Shown: positions 1 through 9,971, counted from the first letter of the stretch. The stretch: 64,000 nucleotides of DNA from Pseudonocardia hydrocarbonoxydans (GCF_006539565.1 NZ_BJNG01000036.1:62001-126000), one strand, 5' to 3'. The notes: generated by a model from the letters alone, not told the origin. Numbers and translations are program-made.

Positions 1-78
1 GGCTACCCGCAGCGCATGCGCGACCACGACGCCCGCCAGAAGATCCTGCGCGAACGCGCCCGCCGCGACGGGCTCTGA
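1..78 (+). CDS. C-terminal end of an unidentified gene (possibly ephD-like)
   Basis: Frame 1 is open from the window edge to a TGA at 76-78 and gives 25 residues ending ARRDGL, rich in Arg, Asp and Gln. It converges on the aminopeptidase gene 13 bases away. The fragment is too short to name from its own sequence. In M. tuberculosis the gene convergent with pepB is ephD (Rv2214c, alpha/beta hydrolase plus SDR domain), and the rest of this block follows the same order, so ephD is the best guess by position only. Confidence 0.5.
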   Translation, partial: GYPQRMRDHDARQKILRERARRDGL

Positions 79-91
79 GCGCCCGGAGCGG

Positions 92-1573
92 TCAGCCGTT
101 CTCGGCGATGTCGGTGAGCAGCGCCCACAGGGTGCGGACGGGGACGCCGGTGCCGCCCTTGGCGGTGTAGCCGTAGGGACCGCCGGTGTGGAAGCTCGGG
201 CCGGCGATGTCGATGTGCGCCCAGGGCAGGCCCTCGGGCACGAACTCCGCGAGGAACACCCCGGCGGCGAGCATGCCGCCCCAGCGGGCGGCGGTGACGT
301 TCGCGATGTCGGCGACGCGGGAGTCGAGATCGGCGCGCAGGTGCGCGGGCAGCGGCATGGCCCAGCCGCCCTCGCCGGTGGCCTGCGCGTGCCCGGCGAT
401 GCGGTCGCGCAGCTCCTCGGTGCCCATGACGCCCGCGGTGCGGGTGCCCAGCGCCACCATCTGCGCGCCGGTCAGCGTCGAGGTCTCCACCAGGTAGTCC
501 GGCTCGTCCTGCGCCGCGCGGACGATCGCGTCGGCCAGGATCAGCCGGCCCTCGGCGTCGGTGTTGAGCACCTCGACGGTCTTGCCGCCGTACATCCGCA
601 GCACGTCGCCGGGGCGGTAGGCGGTGTCGCTGGGCATGTTCTCCGCCATCGGGACGGTCGCGGTGACCGCGACGGGCAGCTCCAGCTGCGCGGCCAGCAC
701 CGTGGTGGCGACGACGGCGGCCGCACCGCCCATGTCGGAGGTCATCTGGTCCATGTTCGCGGCCGGCTTGATCGAGATGCCGCCGGTGTCGAACGTGATG
801 CCCTTGCCGACCAGCGCGACCCGCTTGCGCGGGGCGGAGCCGCCCGACCAGCTCAGCCGCACCAGCCGCGGCTTGCGCGACGAACCCTGGCCCACCCCGG
901 TGACGCCGCCGTACCCGCCCTCCGCGAGCGCGACGTCGTCGAGCACCTCGACCTCGACGCCCGCGGCGCTCGCCAGGTCGGCGGCGCGCTGTGCGAACGA
1001 CTCGGGGTAGAGGTCGTTGGGCGGGGTGTTCACCAGGTCGCGGGCCACGGTGACGGCGGTGGCGACGGCGGTGGCGACGCGCAGCGCCTCGGCCGCGCCG
1101 GTATCGGTGTCGGCGGGAAGCACGTCGACCCGGCCGACCGGGGCCGACGCGCCGTCACCGGAGCGGTAGGCGGTGAAGGCGTAGGCACCCAGCAGGGTGC
1201 CCTCGGCGGCCGCGGCGAGGTCGATGCGGCCCAGCGTCGACAGGGCGTGCCCGGTGCCGGACAGGGCGCGGGCCGCCGCACCCGAGGCGTTGCGCACGGC
1301 GGCCGCGTCGGCCTCGCCCGACCCGAGCCCGACGGCCAGCAGCAGCGGCGCCGTGATCGCGCCGCGGGTCGGGATCCGGACGACCTCCTCGGCCTTCCCG
1401 GTGGCGCCCGCGACGGCGAGCAGCCCGGCCAGGTCCCCGTCGAAGGCGGTGTCGATCTCGGCGGCGCCCGGGGCGAGGACGGGTGCCCCGTCGAGAGCCG
1501 ACACGCCGATCACGACGGCGTCGACGGTGGCGGCGGCGGGGTCGCCGCTGCCGAGCTGCAGTTCGGTGGGCAC
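92..1573 (-). CDS. pepA: Leucyl aminopeptidase (M17 family)
   Basis: Cytosolic metallopeptidase that removes N-terminal residues, leucine preferred, using two divalent metal ions. The 493-residue length is normal for M17. The family signature NTDAEGRL is present at about residue 340, and the upstream segment [10 protein letters not shown] carries the metal-binding Lys and Asp. The variable N-terminal domain occupies roughly residues 1-170. The start is GTG at 1573, giving MPTELQLG. It is transcribed away from the permease gene at 1674 and corresponds by order to pepB (Rv2213) of M. tuberculosis. Confidence 0.95.
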   Translation of the reverse strand: MPTELQLGSGDPAAATVDAVVIGVSALDGAPVLAPGAAEIDTAFDGDLAGLLAVAGATGKAEEVVRIPTRGAITAPLLLAVGLGSGEADAAAVRNASGAAARALSGTGHALSTLGRIDLAAAAEGTLLGAYAFTAYRSGDGASAPVGRVDVLPADTDTGAAEALRVATAVATAVTVARDLVNTPPNDLYPESFAQRAADLASAAGVEVEVLDDVALAEGGYGGVTGVGQGSSRKPRLVRLSWSGGSAPRKRVALVGKGITFDTGGISIKPAANMDQMTSDMGGAAAVVATTVLAAQLELPVAVTATVPMAENMPSDTAYRPGDVLRMYGGKTVEVLNTDAEGRLILADAIVRAAQDEPDYLVETSTLTGAQMVALGTRTAGVMGTEELRDRIAGHAQATGEGGWAMPLPAHLRADLDSRVADIANVTAARWGGMLAAGVFLAEFVPEGLPWAHIDIAGPSFHTGGPYGYTAKGGTGVPVRTLWALLTDIAENG

Positions 1574-1673
1574 GGTGTTCCTCTCGACGGACGGCCGGGG
1601 TGAGACCGCTTCGAGATGCTAATGACACCGCCGCGCCCGACCGATGGGCAGGGGCGGATGACAGGGTGTCGCG

Positions 1674-2936
1674 GTGTCAGAGAGCGTGCAGAGACGACTG
1701 GGGACCGCCGACGCGGTGGTCCTCGGGCTCGCGGCGATGCTGGGCACGGGCGTCTTCGCGGTGTGGGGCCCGGCCGCGGCCGCGGCGGGCCCGTGGCTGC
1801 TGGTCGCCGTCGTCCTCGCCGGGACGGTGGCGGCCTGCAACGCGGCGTCCACCGCCGACCTCGCCGTCGCGCACCCCGAGAGCGGCGGCGGGTACGTCTA
1901 CGGGCGCGAGCGCATCGCACCCGGCGCCGGGCGGCTCGCCGGGGTCGCGTTCCTGGCCGGGAAGACGTCCTCGGCGGCCGCGGCGGCCGGGGTGTTCGGC
2001 AGCTACGTGCTGCCCTCGCAGCCGGTGGCGGCGGCGGTCGTCGTCATCGTGGCGGTCACCGCGCTGAACCTCGCCGGCGTGCGCTGGACGGCGCGCGGGG
2101 CGTACGCGCTGGTCGGGGGCACCCTCGCGGTGCTGCTGCTGGTGGTCGTGAGCGGGCTGCTCGGGGCGGGGGAGAGCGTCACGCCCGCGGCGGTGCCGAC
2201 CACGGAGGCGCCCGGGCCGGTGGCGGGCGGACCGCTCGGGGTCTTCACCGCGGCCGGGCTGCTGTTCTTCGCCTTCGCCGGCTACGCCCGGATCGCCACG
2301 CTGGGCGAGGAGGTCCGCGACCCCTCCCGCACGCTGCGCCGGGCGATCGAGGTGGCGCTGGCCATCGCCATGGCCACCTACCTGCTGGTCGGCGTCGCGC
2401 TGATCGTCGGGCTGGGGATCGACCGGCTGGCCACCGAGACCGCCCCGCTGGTCACCCTCGTCGACACCGGGCCCTCCCCGTCGCTGGGGGTGCTCGTGCG
2501 CGTCGGGGCCGCCGTCGCGGCCGGGTCGGCGCTGCTGTCGGTGCTGGTCGGGGTGAGCCGCACGGGCCTGGCGATGGCCCGGCGCGGCGAGCTGCCGGGC
2601 GCGCTCGCCGTCGTCGGCCGGCGCGGCACGCCGTGGCGCGCCGACCTCGCGGGCGGGGCGGTCGCGGTCGTCATCGCCCTGCTCGCCGGGCCGGCCGCGG
2701 CCATCGCGCTGTCGGCGTGCTCGGTGCTCGTCTACTACGCGGTGATCAACCTCGCGGCCCTGCGGCTGCCGCCGGAGCAGCGGCGCTGGCCGATGTGGAC
2801 CTCGTGGGCCGGGTTCGTGCTCTGCCTGGCCCTCGCGGTGCTGCTCCCGGTGGTGCAGGTGGCGATCACGGCGCTCGTGCTGGTGGCCGGGTGGACGCTG
2901 GTCACCCTGCTCCGGGACCCCGGTCCACCGGGGTAG
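1674..2936 (+). CDS. APC-superfamily amino acid permease
   Basis: Integral membrane permease of 420 residues with about 11-12 hydrophobic segments. The first segment carries the Gly-x-Gly turn ([13 protein letters not shown]) where APC transporters bind the substrate carboxylate. It probably imports an amino acid or related amine by proton symport; the substrate cannot be read from the sequence. The start is GTG at 1674 (MSESVQRR), in line with the N-terminus of the family. It lies only 10 bases ahead of gcvT and so is probably co-transcribed with gcvT and ilvE. In M. tuberculosis a different gene (Rv2212, adenylate cyclase) occupies this position, so the permease is a local replacement. Confidence 0.88.
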   Translation: MSESVQRRLGTADAVVLGLAAMLGTGVFAVWGPAAAAAGPWLLVAVVLAGTVAACNAASTADLAVAHPESGGGYVYGRERIAPGAGRLAGVAFLAGKTSSAAAAAGVFGSYVLPSQPVAAAVVVIVAVTALNLAGVRWTARGAYALVGGTLAVLLLVVVSGLLGAGESVTPAAVPTTEAPGPVAGGPLGVFTAAGLLFFAFAGYARIATLGEEVRDPSRTLRRAIEVALAIAMATYLLVGVALIVGLGIDRLATETAPLVTLVDTGPSPSLGVLVRVGAAVAAGSALLSVLVGVSRTGLAMARRGELPGALAVVGRRGTPWRADLAGGAVAVVIALLAGPAAAIALSACSVLVYYAVINLAALRLPPEQRRWPMWTSWAGFVLCLALAVLLPVVQVAITALVLVAGWTLVTLLRDPGPPG

Positions 2937-2946
2937 CGTCCCGGCC

Positions 2947-4011
2947 GTGGACGATCTCCTCACCAGCCCGCTGCACGACCGCCACCTCGCACTCGGGGCC
3001 ACCCTCGGGGCGTTCGGCGGGTGGTCGATGCCGCTGTCCTACCCCGGCGGCACGGTCGCCGAGCACACCGCGGTGCGCGAGGCGGTCGGCGTGTTCGACG
3101 TCAGCCACCTCGGCAAGCTGGCGATCACCGGCCCGGGCGCGGCCGACCTCGTCAACCGGGTCTTCACCGCCGACCTCGGGCGGATCGCGCCGGGGCAGGC
3201 GCAGTACACGCTGTGCTGCACCCCCGGCGGCGGGGTCGTCGACGACGTGATCGTCTACCTGGTCGGGCCGGACGAGGTGCTCGCCGTGCCGAACGCCGCC
3301 AACGCCGCGGCGGTGGCGGAGATCCTGCGGGCGGAGGCCCCGGACGGCGTCACCGTCACCGACCGCCACCGCGACCTGGCCGTGCTCGCCGTCCAGGGCC
3401 CGCGCGTCGCCGACGTCCTGCCCGACGTGCCGGAGCTGGACTACATGGCCTTCGCCGACGTCGACGGCATCCGGGTGTGCCGCACCGGCTACACCGGGGA
3501 GCGGGGCTACGAGCTGCTGGTCCCGGCCGGCGACGCCGGTCCGGTGTGGGACCGCCTCGTCGCCGCGGGCGCCCACCCGGCCGGCCTCGCCGCCCGGGAC
3601 ACCCTGCGCACCGAGATGGGCTACCCGCTGCACGGCCAGGACCTCTCGGTGGACATCACCCCCGTGCAGGCGGGCAGCGGCTGGGCCGTCGGCTGGGACA
3701 AGGCGGCCTTCCGGGGCAAGGACGCGCTGGTCGCGGAGAAGGCGGCCGGCCCGGTCCGCAGGCTGCGCGGGCTGCGCGCCACCGGGCGGGGCGTGCCGCG
3801 GGCCGGGATGGACGTGCTGGTCGACGGCACGCGCGTCGGCGTCACCACCTCCGGCACGTTCTCGCCCACGCTGAGGTGCGGGATCGCGCTCGCGCTGATC
3901 GACACCGCGGCCGGTGTGGGGCTCGAGGACACCGTCGCCGTCGACGTCCGCGGGCGGGCCCTGGAATGCACCGTCGTGAAGCCCCCGTTCGTCGCGTCAC
4001 ACGTGCGCTGA
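2947..4011 (+). CDS. gcvT: Aminomethyltransferase (glycine cleavage T protein)
   Basis: Transfers the methylene group of the lipoyl-bound aminomethyl intermediate to tetrahydrofolate and releases ammonia in the glycine cleavage system. It has 354 residues, close to the usual 360-370. Family features include DVSHLGKL near residue 55, the folate-binding ...[12 protein letters not shown] near residue 185, and the C-terminal T-protein barrel ending in VKPPFV. The start is GTG ([13 protein letters not shown]). It sits between the permease and ilvE on the same strand, and the pairing with ilvE matches M. tuberculosis Rv2211c-Rv2210c. The other glycine cleavage genes (gcvP, gcvH) are not in the window. 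Confidence 0.95.
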   Translation: MDDLLTSPLHDRHLALGATLGAFGGWSMPLSYPGGTVAEHTAVREAVGVFDVSHLGKLAITGPGAADLVNRVFTADLGRIAPGQAQYTLCCTPGGGVVDDVIVYLVGPDEVLAVPNAANAAAVAEILRAEAPDGVTVTDRHRDLAVLAVQGPRVADVLPDVPELDYMAFADVDGIRVCRTGYTGERGYELLVPAGDAGPVWDRLVAAGAHPAGLAARDTLRTEMGYPLHGQDLSVDITPVQAGSGWAVGWDKAAFRGKDALVAEKAAGPVRRLRGLRATGRGVPRAGMDVLVDGTRVGVTTSGTFSPTLRCGIALALIDTAAGVGLEDTVAVDVRGRALECTVVKPPFVASHVR

Positions 4012-4031
4012 CTCTTGCTACCGTCTCGGCC

Positions 4032-5129
4032 ATGACCGAGTTCTCCCGCACCCCCCACCCCTCCCCGGTGCCGGAGGACCGGCGCGCCGCGATCGTCGCC
4101 GACCCCGGTTTCGGGCGGTACTTCACCGACCACATGGTGACGATCCCGTGGAACGCGGAGCAGGGCTGGCACACCCCGTCGGTCGTGCCCTACGGCCCGC
4201 TGCTGCTCGACCCGGCGTCGATGGTGCTGCACTACGGGCAGGAGATCTTCGAGGGGCTCAAGGCCTACCAGCAGCCCGACGGCTCGGTCGCCTCCTTCCG
4301 CCCCGACGCCAACGCCGCGCGCTTCCGCTCGTCGGCGGCGCGGCTGGCGATGGCGGAGCTGCCCGACGAGCTGTTCCTCGCCTCGCTCACCGAGCTGCTC
4401 ACCGTCGACCGGGCCTGGGTGCCGCCCGCGGGCGGCGAGGAGTCGGTGTACCTGCGGCCGTTCATGCTGGCCACCGAGGTCGGGCTGGGTGTCCGCCCGT
4501 CCGCGGAGTACCTCTACGTCCTCATCGCCTCGCCCGCGGGCGCCTACTTCCCCGGCGGCGTCCAGCCCGTCGACGTGTGGCTGTGCACCGACTACACCCG
4601 TGCCGCGCTCGGCGGCACCGGCACCGCGAAGTGCGGCGGCAACTACGCCGCCTCGCTGCTCCCGCAGGCCCAGGCCTCCGCGCACGGGTGCGCGCAGGTC
4701 GCCTACCTCGACGCCGCCGAGCACCGGTGGGTCGAGGAGATGGGCGGCATGAACCTGTTCTACGTCTTCGGGTCGGGGGAGTCGGTCGAGGTCGTCACCC
4801 CGGAGCTGAGCGGCTCGATCCTGCCCGGCATCACCCGCGACTCGCTGCTGGTGCTGGCCAAGGAGCTGGGCTGCCAGGTCACCGAGCGCCGGATCTCCGC
4901 CGACGAGTGGCTCGCCGGCTGTGCCTCCGGGGCGATCAGCGAGGTGTTCGCGTGCGGCACGGCGGCGGTGATCACGCCGGTCGGGACGGTCAAGCACAAC
5001 GACGGCGAGGTCGTCGTCGGCGGCGGGGAGCCCGGCCCGATCACGATGCGCCTGCGCGACCTGCTCACCCGGATCCAGCGCGGCACCGCCCCCGACACCC
5101 ACAGCTGGATGCACACGCTGGTCCGGTAG
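4032..5129 (+). CDS. ilvE: Branched-chain amino acid aminotransferase
   Basis: PLP-dependent fold-type IV transaminase catalysing the last step of Leu, Ile and Val synthesis, and their first catabolic step. It has 365 residues. The PLP lysine lies in [14 protein letters not shown], and the family blocks [10 protein letters not shown] and [12 protein letters not shown] are intact. The frame is open far upstream (to 3021), but the ATG at 4032 ([14 protein letters not shown]) gives the normal N-terminus and follows gcvT by 20 bases. It converges on cobS with only 5 bases between the stops. High confidence from motifs and gene order. Confidence 0.96.
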   Translation: MTEFSRTPHPSPVPEDRRAAIVADPGFGRYFTDHMVTIPWNAEQGWHTPSVVPYGPLLLDPASMVLHYGQEIFEGLKAYQQPDGSVASFRPDANAARFRSSAARLAMAELPDELFLASLTELLTVDRAWVPPAGGEESVYLRPFMLATEVGLGVRPSAEYLYVLIASPAGAYFPGGVQPVDVWLCTDYTRAALGGTGTAKCGGNYAASLLPQAQASAHGCAQVAYLDAAEHRWVEEMGGMNLFYVFGSGESVEVVTPELSGSILPGITRDSLLVLAKELGCQVTERRISADEWLAGCASGAISEVFACGTAAVITPVGTVKHNDGEVVVGGGEPGPITMRLRDLLTRIQRGTAPDTHSWMHTLVR

Positions 5130-5134
5130 CCCGC

Positions 5135-5887
5135 TCAGGGCACCGTCGAGAGCACCACCAGGGCCGCGGTCGCGGCCAGCTCGCCCGCCGCGCCCAGGAC
5201 GTCGCCGGTCATGCCGCCGAAGCGGCGGGCGGTGTGCCACGACAGCAGGGCCACCAGCGCCGCGCCCAGCGCGACGGCCACCACCCCGCGGGCGCCGGCC
5301 ACCGCGAAGCCGGCCCCGGCCAGGGCCGTCCACCACAGCCCCGGCACCCACGGGGGCTGCGAGCCGGCGACCGTCGCGCCCAGGCCGCCGGGGCGCGCGG
5401 CCGGCACGCCACGGCGGCACACCCAGCCGAACCCGGCCCGGCCCGCCGCGCAGGCCAGCGCCACCGACCCGATCACGGCGGGCGCGCTCCACGGGCCCGC
5501 CGCGAGCGCGGCCAGCGCCGCCGCCTGCACCCCGACCACGACGAGCAGCGCCACCACCCCGAACGGGCCCGCCCCGCCGTCGCGCATCACGGCCAGCGCC
5601 CGCTCCGGCGGGCCGTAGCAGCCCAGGCCGTCGGCGGTGTCGGCCAGGCCGTCGAGGTGCATGCCGCGGGTCGCCAGCGCGAGGAGGCCGACGGCCAGCA
5701 GCCCCGCCACCGCCGGGGGGACACCGAGCGCCGCCAGCCCGACCAGCGCGCCACCCGCCGCGGCCCCGAGCAGGCCGCCGACCACCGGCGCCCAGCGGAT
5801 CGCGCCCGCCGCGGTGCGGGCGTCGGGCGCCCCGGTGCGGACCGGCAGGACCGTCAGCCAGCTCAGGGCGAGGGCGAGCGAGCTCAC
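5135..5887 (-). CDS. cobS: Adenosylcobinamide-GDP ribazoletransferase (cobalamin synthase)
   Basis: Integral membrane enzyme that joins adenosylcobinamide-GDP to alpha-ribazole to finish the nucleotide loop of cobalamin. It has 250 residues. The N-terminus SWLTVLPVR is typical, and the conserved HLDGLADTADGLGC segment, with its acidic metal-binding residues, lies near residue 55. Several hydrophobic helices follow. The frame is open to 6067, but the GTG at 5887 overlaps the cobT stop in a GTGA junction and gives the family N-terminus. It is the last gene of the cobU-cobT-cobS operon. Confidence 0.95.
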   Translation of the reverse strand: MSSLALALSWLTVLPVRTGAPDARTAAGAIRWAPVVGGLLGAAAGGALVGLAALGVPPAVAGLLAVGLLALATRGMHLDGLADTADGLGCYGPPERALAVMRDGGAGPFGVVALLVVVGVQAAALAALAAGPWSAPAVIGSVALACAAGRAGFGWVCRRGVPAARPGGLGATVAGSQPPWVPGLWWTALAGAGFAVAGARGVVAVALGAALVALLSWHTARRFGGMTGDVLGAAGELAATAALVVLSTVP

Positions 5888-6894
5888 CCGGTGGCGGCGA
5901 GCTCGGTCTCGGCCAGGACCCGCGCCGACATCTGCAGCAGCGGCAGGACGGCGACCGCGCCGGTGCCGTCGCCGGTGCGCAGGCCGAGGTCGACCAGCGG
6001 CGGCAGGCTCAGGTGCGTGGACACCAGCTCCATCCCGGGCTCGGTCGACCGCTGCGCGATCCGCCACCAGGCCCGGGCGCCGCGGGACAGGTCGTCGGCG
6101 ATCATCGCGGCGGTGCCGGCCACCAGGCCGTCGACGAGCACCGGGGTGCGGCGCACGGCACCCTGCACGAGCATCCCGGCGAGCGCGGCCAGGTCGGCGC
6201 CCCCGGCGACGCGCAGCAGCGCCATGGGGTCGCGGACGTGCGGGCGGGCGCGGCGCAGGGCGTCGCGGACGGCGGCGGTCTTGCGCATCCAGCCCTGGTC
6301 GTCGATGCCGCTGCCCCGGCCGACGACGGCCACCGGCTCGGCCCCGGACAGCGCGCTGACCAGCGTGGACGCCGCCGTGGTCGCCCCCACGCCCAGCGAC
6401 GCCGGGATCAGCAGGTCGGCCCCGCCGTCCACCTCCTCGTCGACGACGGCCCGCCCGGCCGCGAACGCGCGCTCGGTCTCCTCGGCGGTGAGCGCGTCCT
6501 CCCGGTCGATGCGACCGGATCCGCGGCGGACGTGGTGCGGGTCGGTGGACTCGTGGTCGAGCCCGACGTCGACGATCCGGATCGACGCCCCGCTCACCGG
6601 CGCCAGCACCGACACCGGGGCGGTGTGCTCGCGCACCGCGCGGACCTGCTCGAGCGTGGCGGAGCCGGGGTGGCGGGAGACCCCGCCCGCGGCGATCCCG
6701 TGGTCGGCGGCGACGACGACGACCCGGGCCCGCCCGGGCGGCAGCGGCGGGCAGGTGCCCTGCACCGCGGCCAGCCAGCAGCCCAGCTCGGCGAGGCGGC
6801 CCAGGCCGTCGAGCGGCACGGCGAGCTCGGCGATCCGGGCCGCCGCCGCGCGCTGGGCCTGGGCGTCGGGCGGGGTGATCGCGGGGATGTCCAC
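5884..6894 (-). CDS. cobT: Nicotinate-nucleotide:dimethylbenzimidazole phosphoribosyltransferase
   Basis: Activates the lower ligand dimethylbenzimidazole to alpha-ribazole phosphate using nicotinate mononucleotide. It has 336 residues, normal for the family. Characteristic blocks include VVVAADHGIAAGGVSRHP near residue 65, ASLGVGATTAAST near residue 165 and LVDGLVAGTAA near residue 255. The GTG at 6894 gives MDIPAITPPD. It overlaps cobS by 4 bases and lies 46 bases after cobU. Its substrate would be supplied by the bluB product encoded 33 kb away at 40046. Confidence 0.96.
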   Translation of the reverse strand: MDIPAITPPDAQAQRAAAARIAELAVPLDGLGRLAELGCWLAAVQGTCPPLPPGRARVVVVAADHGIAAGGVSRHPGSATLEQVRAVREHTAPVSVLAPVSGASIRIVDVGLDHESTDPHHVRRGSGRIDREDALTAEETERAFAAGRAVVDEEVDGGADLLIPASLGVGATTAASTLVSALSGAEPVAVVGRGSGIDDQGWMRKTAAVRDALRRARPHVRDPMALLRVAGGADLAALAGMLVQGAVRRTPVLVDGLVAGTAAMIADDLSRGARAWWRIAQRSTEPGMELVSTHLSLPPLVDLGLRTGDGTGAVAVLPLLQMSARVLAETELAATG

Positions 6895-6940
6895 GGGAAC
6901 TTCCTATCGGTCGGGGTCGGCGGGGCGCGGGGCGGGGTGG

Positions 6941-7462
6941 CTACTTCAGCCGCAGCGTCAACCCCGCCACGAGCAGCACGACCTCGTCGGCGACCGCGGC
7001 CAGCGCGGCGTTCAGGGCGCCCAGCTCGTCGCGGAACACCCGGCCCGAGCGGGTGGCCGGCACGACCCCCAGCCCGACCTCCGCCGACACCAGCACCACC
7101 CGCCCCGGGGCCGCGGCGACGGCGTCGACCAGCTCGGCCACCCGGGCGCCGACCCCCGCCGGGACCGTGGGGGCGTCCCAGGCCCCGGTGTCGTCGAGCA
7201 CGCCGGTGACCCAGGTGCCCAGGTCGTCGACGAGCAGCGGCCCGCCCCCGGCCCGGACGAGCGCGGCGACGTCGGGGGACTCGACGGTCTCCCAGGCGGC
7301 CGGGCGGCGGGCGCGGTGGGCGTCGAGCCGGGCGTCCCACTCGGCGTCGCCGGGGCGGCGCGCGGCGGTGGCCAGGTAGCGGACCGCGGCGTCGGCAGGC
7401 AGCAGCGACTCCGCGTACCCGGACTTGCCCGACCGCGTGCCACCGAGCACCAGCGTGATCAC
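6941..7462 (-). CDS. cobU: Adenosylcobinamide kinase / adenosylcobinamide-phosphate guanylyltransferase
   Basis: Bifunctional enzyme that phosphorylates adenosylcobinamide and transfers GMP to it. It has 173 residues, close to the usual 170-180. The P-loop GGTRSGKS is at residues 7-14. The guanylylated His is probably in the DAHRARRP stretch at about residue 48. The frame extends 8 codons upstream, but the GTG at 7462 (MITLVLGGTRSGKS) is the family start. It leads the cobU-cobT-cobS operon. Only 17 bases separate it from the divergent small gene, so there is no room for a cobalamin riboswitch. Confidence 0.93.
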   Translation of the reverse strand: MITLVLGGTRSGKSGYAESLLPADAAVRYLATAARRPGDAEWDARLDAHRARRPAAWETVESPDVAALVRAGGGPLLVDDLGTWVTGVLDDTGAWDAPTVPAGVGARVAELVDAVAAAPGRVVLVSAEVGLGVVPATRSGRVFRDELGALNAALAAVADEVVLLVAGLTLRLK

Positions 7463-7479
7463 CGGTGCACGATAGGCCC

Positions 7480-7680
7480 GTGGCATTCCGGTGGAGGTAC
7501 CTGGACGCGCAGGCGTCGCCCGTCGACGGTCCCGACGAGGTGTTCGACGACCAGGCGGAGGCCGAGTCGTGGTTCTCCGACGTCTGGCCCGAGCTGCGCT
7601 CCGCGGGCGTCGACGCCGTGGTGCTGCTCGACGGCGACGACGAGGTCTACGGCCCGATGAGCCTGCAGGACGGCACCTGA
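7480..7680 (+). CDS. Small conserved-looking hypothetical protein
   Basis: Encodes 66 residues (MAFRWRYLDAQ...), acidic and soluble, with no signal peptide or membrane segment. I do not recognise a named family. Codon third positions are G/C-rich in this frame, and the ORF fills the gap between the divergent cobU and the convergent DUF3043 gene, so it is probably real. The GTG at 7480 is preferred. An in-frame GTG at 7465 would overlap the cobU start region more closely. The stop is 3 bases from the next gene's stop. Confidence 0.65.
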   Translation: MAFRWRYLDAQASPVDGPDEVFDDQAEAESWFSDVWPELRSAGVDAVVLLDGDDEVYGPMSLQDGT

Positions 7681-7682
7681 GG

Positions 7683-8312
7683 TCAGGGGTTCGCGCCCCG
7701 CTGCACCCGCGGCTTCGGGATGCGCAGGCGGCGCAGCTGGGAGGCGCGGGTGAAGGCGTACCAGCCGGTGCCCAGCCCGCCGATCTTCGCGTCCGGGAAC
7801 TTCTTGCGCGCCTTCGCGGTGATCGACGCCCCGAGGAAGATGCCCTCGATGATCATCGTGGTGAGCGCGATGAGGCTGAACAGGCTCAGGTAGGACTGCA
7901 CCTGCGGCATCGGGATCAGCAGCGAGAGCACCACCACGATCGCCAGCGGCATGAACAGGCCCATGAGGTGCGGCCGCGAGTCGACGACGTCGCGGACGTA
8001 GGCCTTGACCGGCCCGCGGTCGCGCGGCATCAGGAACTTCTCGTCGCCCGCGGCCATCCGCTCGCGGCGCTCCATCGCCTCGGCGCGGCGGACTGACCGG
8101 TCCGGCCGGTTGGCCCTGGCGAGCTTGGAGGCCTCGCGCTGGGTGCGCGGCGGGGGCGGCGCGGGGCCGCGGCGCTTCGTCTCGGCCTCGCGCCGCTTGG
8201 GCGTGGGCCGGCCCTTGCCCCCGACCCGCACCGTCTCCGGGCCGTCGGCGGACGCGTCGGTGGCGGCCTCGGTGGGGGGCTCGGTGGCGGGCTTGGAGCG
8301 CAGGAACCTCAC
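7683..8312 (-). CDS. DUF3043 membrane protein (Rv2206-like)
   Basis: Encodes 209 residues: a long basic and Pro-rich cytoplasmic N-terminus (about residues 1-105), two hydrophobic helices (LMGLFMPLAIVVVLSLLI and LFSLIALTTMIIEGIFLG), and a basic C-terminal tail. This layout and the core RDRGPVKAYVRDVVDSR match actinobacterial DUF3043, whose function is unknown. The GTG at 8312 (MRFLRSKP) fits the family; the open frame continues upstream only through the divergent kinase gene. Its position between the cob genes and glycerate kinase matches Rv2206 of M. tuberculosis. Confidence 0.85.
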   Translation of the reverse strand: MRFLRSKPATEPPTEAATDASADGPETVRVGGKGRPTPKRREAETKRRGPAPPPPRTQREASKLARANRPDRSVRRAEAMERRERMAAGDEKFLMPRDRGPVKAYVRDVVDSRPHLMGLFMPLAIVVVLSLLIPMPQVQSYLSLFSLIALTTMIIEGIFLGASITAKARKKFPDAKIGGLGTGWYAFTRASQLRRLRIPKPRVQRGANP

Positions 8313-8346
8313 GGGAAACAGAGTACGGCCCGCTAGGGTTCCCGTC

Positions 8347-9441
8347 GTGCGGGTGGTCGTGGCTCCGGATTCCTTCGGCGGGACGTTGAGTGCCACGGCG
8401 GCCGCGGAGGCGGTCGCGGAGGGCTGGCGCCGCTCCGCCCCCGGTGACGTGCTCACGCTCCTCCCGCTCGCCGACGGCGGCACCGGCTTCGTCGACGTCC
8501 TGCACACCGCCCGCGGCGGCACCTGGCACGAGCGCACCGTCACCGGCCCCCTCGGCGCGCCCGTCGCGGCCCGCTGGCTCGAGCTCGGCGGGGTGGCGTA
8601 CGTGGAGTCGGCCGCGGCCTGCGGGCTGCACCTGGTGGCCGGGCGCACCCCCCACACCGCCCGGCGCGCGAGCACGCGCGGGGTCGGCGAGCTGATCGCC
8701 GACGCCCGCGACGCCGGCGTCACCGAGGTCGTCGTGGGGCTGGGCGGGTCGGCCACCACCGACGGGGGAGCGGGGATGCTGGCCGCGCTGGGCGCCGTCG
8801 CCGTGGACGCGGCGGGGCGGCCGCTGCCCGACGGCGCCCCGTCCGGCGCCGCAGGGCTCGCCGCGGCGCCCGACCTGGGCGGGGTCCGGCTGGTCGCGGC
8901 GGCCGACGTCGACAACCCGCTGCTCGGGCCGCACGGGGCCGCCGCGGTGTTCGGGCCGCAGAAGGGCGCGGACGAGGCCGCGGTCGCCGAGCTCGACGCG
9001 GCGCTGGCCGCGTTCGCCGACCTGCTGCCCCGCGAGGTGCGCGACGACCCGGGCGCGGGCGCCGCGGGCGGGCTCGGGGCCGCGTTGCTGGCGCTGGGCG
9101 CGCGACGGGTCTCGGGCGCGGGCCTGGTGCGCGAGCTGGTCGGCCTCGACGCCGCCCTCGACGCCGCCGACCTGGCGGTCACCGGGGAGGGCAGCTTCGA
9201 CTGGCAGTCGCTGCGCGGCAAGCTCGTCACCACCGTGGCGCGCGGTGCGGCGGACCGGGGGATCCCGTGCCTGGTGCTGGCCGGTCAGGTGTCGGTGGGC
9301 CGCCGCGAGGCGGGCGCGGCCGGCGTCGACTCCGCGTACTCGGTGGCCGACGACGCGGGCGGCGTCGCGGCGTCGCTCGCCGATCCGGCCGGCACGCTGG
9401 CCGCCCTGGCCGCGCGCGTGGCGGCGCGCTGGAGCCGGTGA
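8347..9441 (+). CDS. Glycerate kinase (GarK/GlxK type)
   Basis: Phosphorylates glycerate, joining photorespiratory-type or glyoxylate carbon to glycolysis. It has 364 residues. The N-terminus MRVVVAPDSFGGTLSA is diagnostic, as are LPLADGGTGFVDVL near residue 42, GLGGSATTDGGAGML near residue 133, and GEGSFDWQSL near residue 280. The GTG at 8347 is chosen because it begins exactly at the conserved N-terminus; upstream codons read through the divergent DUF3043 gene. The corresponding gene in the syntenic mycobacterial block is Rv2205c. Confidence 0.93.
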   Translation: MRVVVAPDSFGGTLSATAAAEAVAEGWRRSAPGDVLTLLPLADGGTGFVDVLHTARGGTWHERTVTGPLGAPVAARWLELGGVAYVESAAACGLHLVAGRTPHTARRASTRGVGELIADARDAGVTEVVVGLGGSATTDGGAGMLAALGAVAVDAAGRPLPDGAPSGAAGLAAAPDLGGVRLVAAADVDNPLLGPHGAAAVFGPQKGADEAAVAELDAALAAFADLLPREVRDDPGAGAAGGLGAALLALGARRVSGAGLVRELVGLDAALDAADLAVTGEGSFDWQSLRGKLVTTVARGAADRGIPCLVLAGQVSVGRREAGAAGVDSAYSVADDAGGVAASLADPAGTLAALAARVAARWSR

Positions 9442-9520
9442 TCGCCGTCACCGGGCCCGATCCGTCACCCGGTGGGCCTACACTGGAATGCGCACCGCAT
9501 CGTTCGTTGTTGGGAGAGCC

Positions 9521-9895
9521 ATGACCGTCGAGAACACCGTCACGACCGACACGGCCGCCGAGAGCGAGACGCACGGCGTCGAGCTCAGCGACGCCGCCGC
9601 GTTGAAGGCCCGTCTCCTGCTCGAGCAGGAGGGTCGCGACGACATGCACCTGCGCATCGCCGTCCAGCCCGGGGGCTGCGCAGGCCTGCGCTACCAGCTC
9701 TTCTTCGACGACCGCTCGCTCGACGGCGACCTGTTCCGGGACTACGACGGCCTCAAGGTCGGCGTCGACCGGATGAGCGCGCCGTACCTGCAGGGCGCCG
9801 TCATCGACTTCGTCGACACCATCGAGAAGCAGGGGTTCACGATCGACAACCCCAACGCGGGCGGCTCGTGCGCCTGCGGCGACTCGTTCAACTGA
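9521..9895 (+). CDS. erpA: Iron-sulfur cluster insertion protein, IscA/ErpA (HesB) family
   Basis: A-type carrier that passes Fe-S clusters to apo-proteins. It has 124 residues, with the three conserved cysteines in place: one in QPGGCAGLRYQL (about residue 53) and the C-terminal pair in GGSCACGDSF. The ATG at 9521 is preceded by a GGGAGAG ribosome-binding site. The first 20 residues are a Thr/Glu-rich extension before the conserved LSDAAALKARLLLEQE. It corresponds by order to Rv2204c. A membrane-protein gene (Rv2203) that follows it in M. tuberculosis is missing here. Confidence 0.93.
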   Translation: MTVENTVTTDTAAESETHGVELSDAAALKARLLLEQEGRDDMHLRIAVQPGGCAGLRYQLFFDDRSLDGDLFRDYDGLKVGVDRMSAPYLQGAVIDFVDTIEKQGFTIDNPNAGGSCACGDSFN

Positions 9896-9911
9896 GTCCT
9901 GCGCCACCCGG

Positions 9912-9938
9912 ACCCCGGTCGCCGTGCGCGACCGGGGT
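9912..9938 (+). terminator. Rho-independent-like hairpin after erpA
   Basis: An 11-bp perfect GC stem (9912-9922 pairing with 9928-9938) closes a 5-base loop 16 bases after the erpA stop. There is no U-tract, as is common for high-GC terminators. It separates erpA from the adenosine kinase gene. Confidence 0.6.
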
Positions 9939-9971
9939 TCGCGCGTTCCGGGGAGGGTAGGGTCCCCTCCC

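Noticed and set aside
7463-7479. Cobalamin riboswitch upstream of cobU
   Set aside because: Only 17 bases separate the divergent starts, far too short for the structure.
4148-7660. 1170-residue open frame on the + strand through ilvE and antisense to cobUTS
   Set aside because: Arg/Ala/Gly-rich translation without motifs, overlapping four well-supported genes. It is a GC-content artefact.
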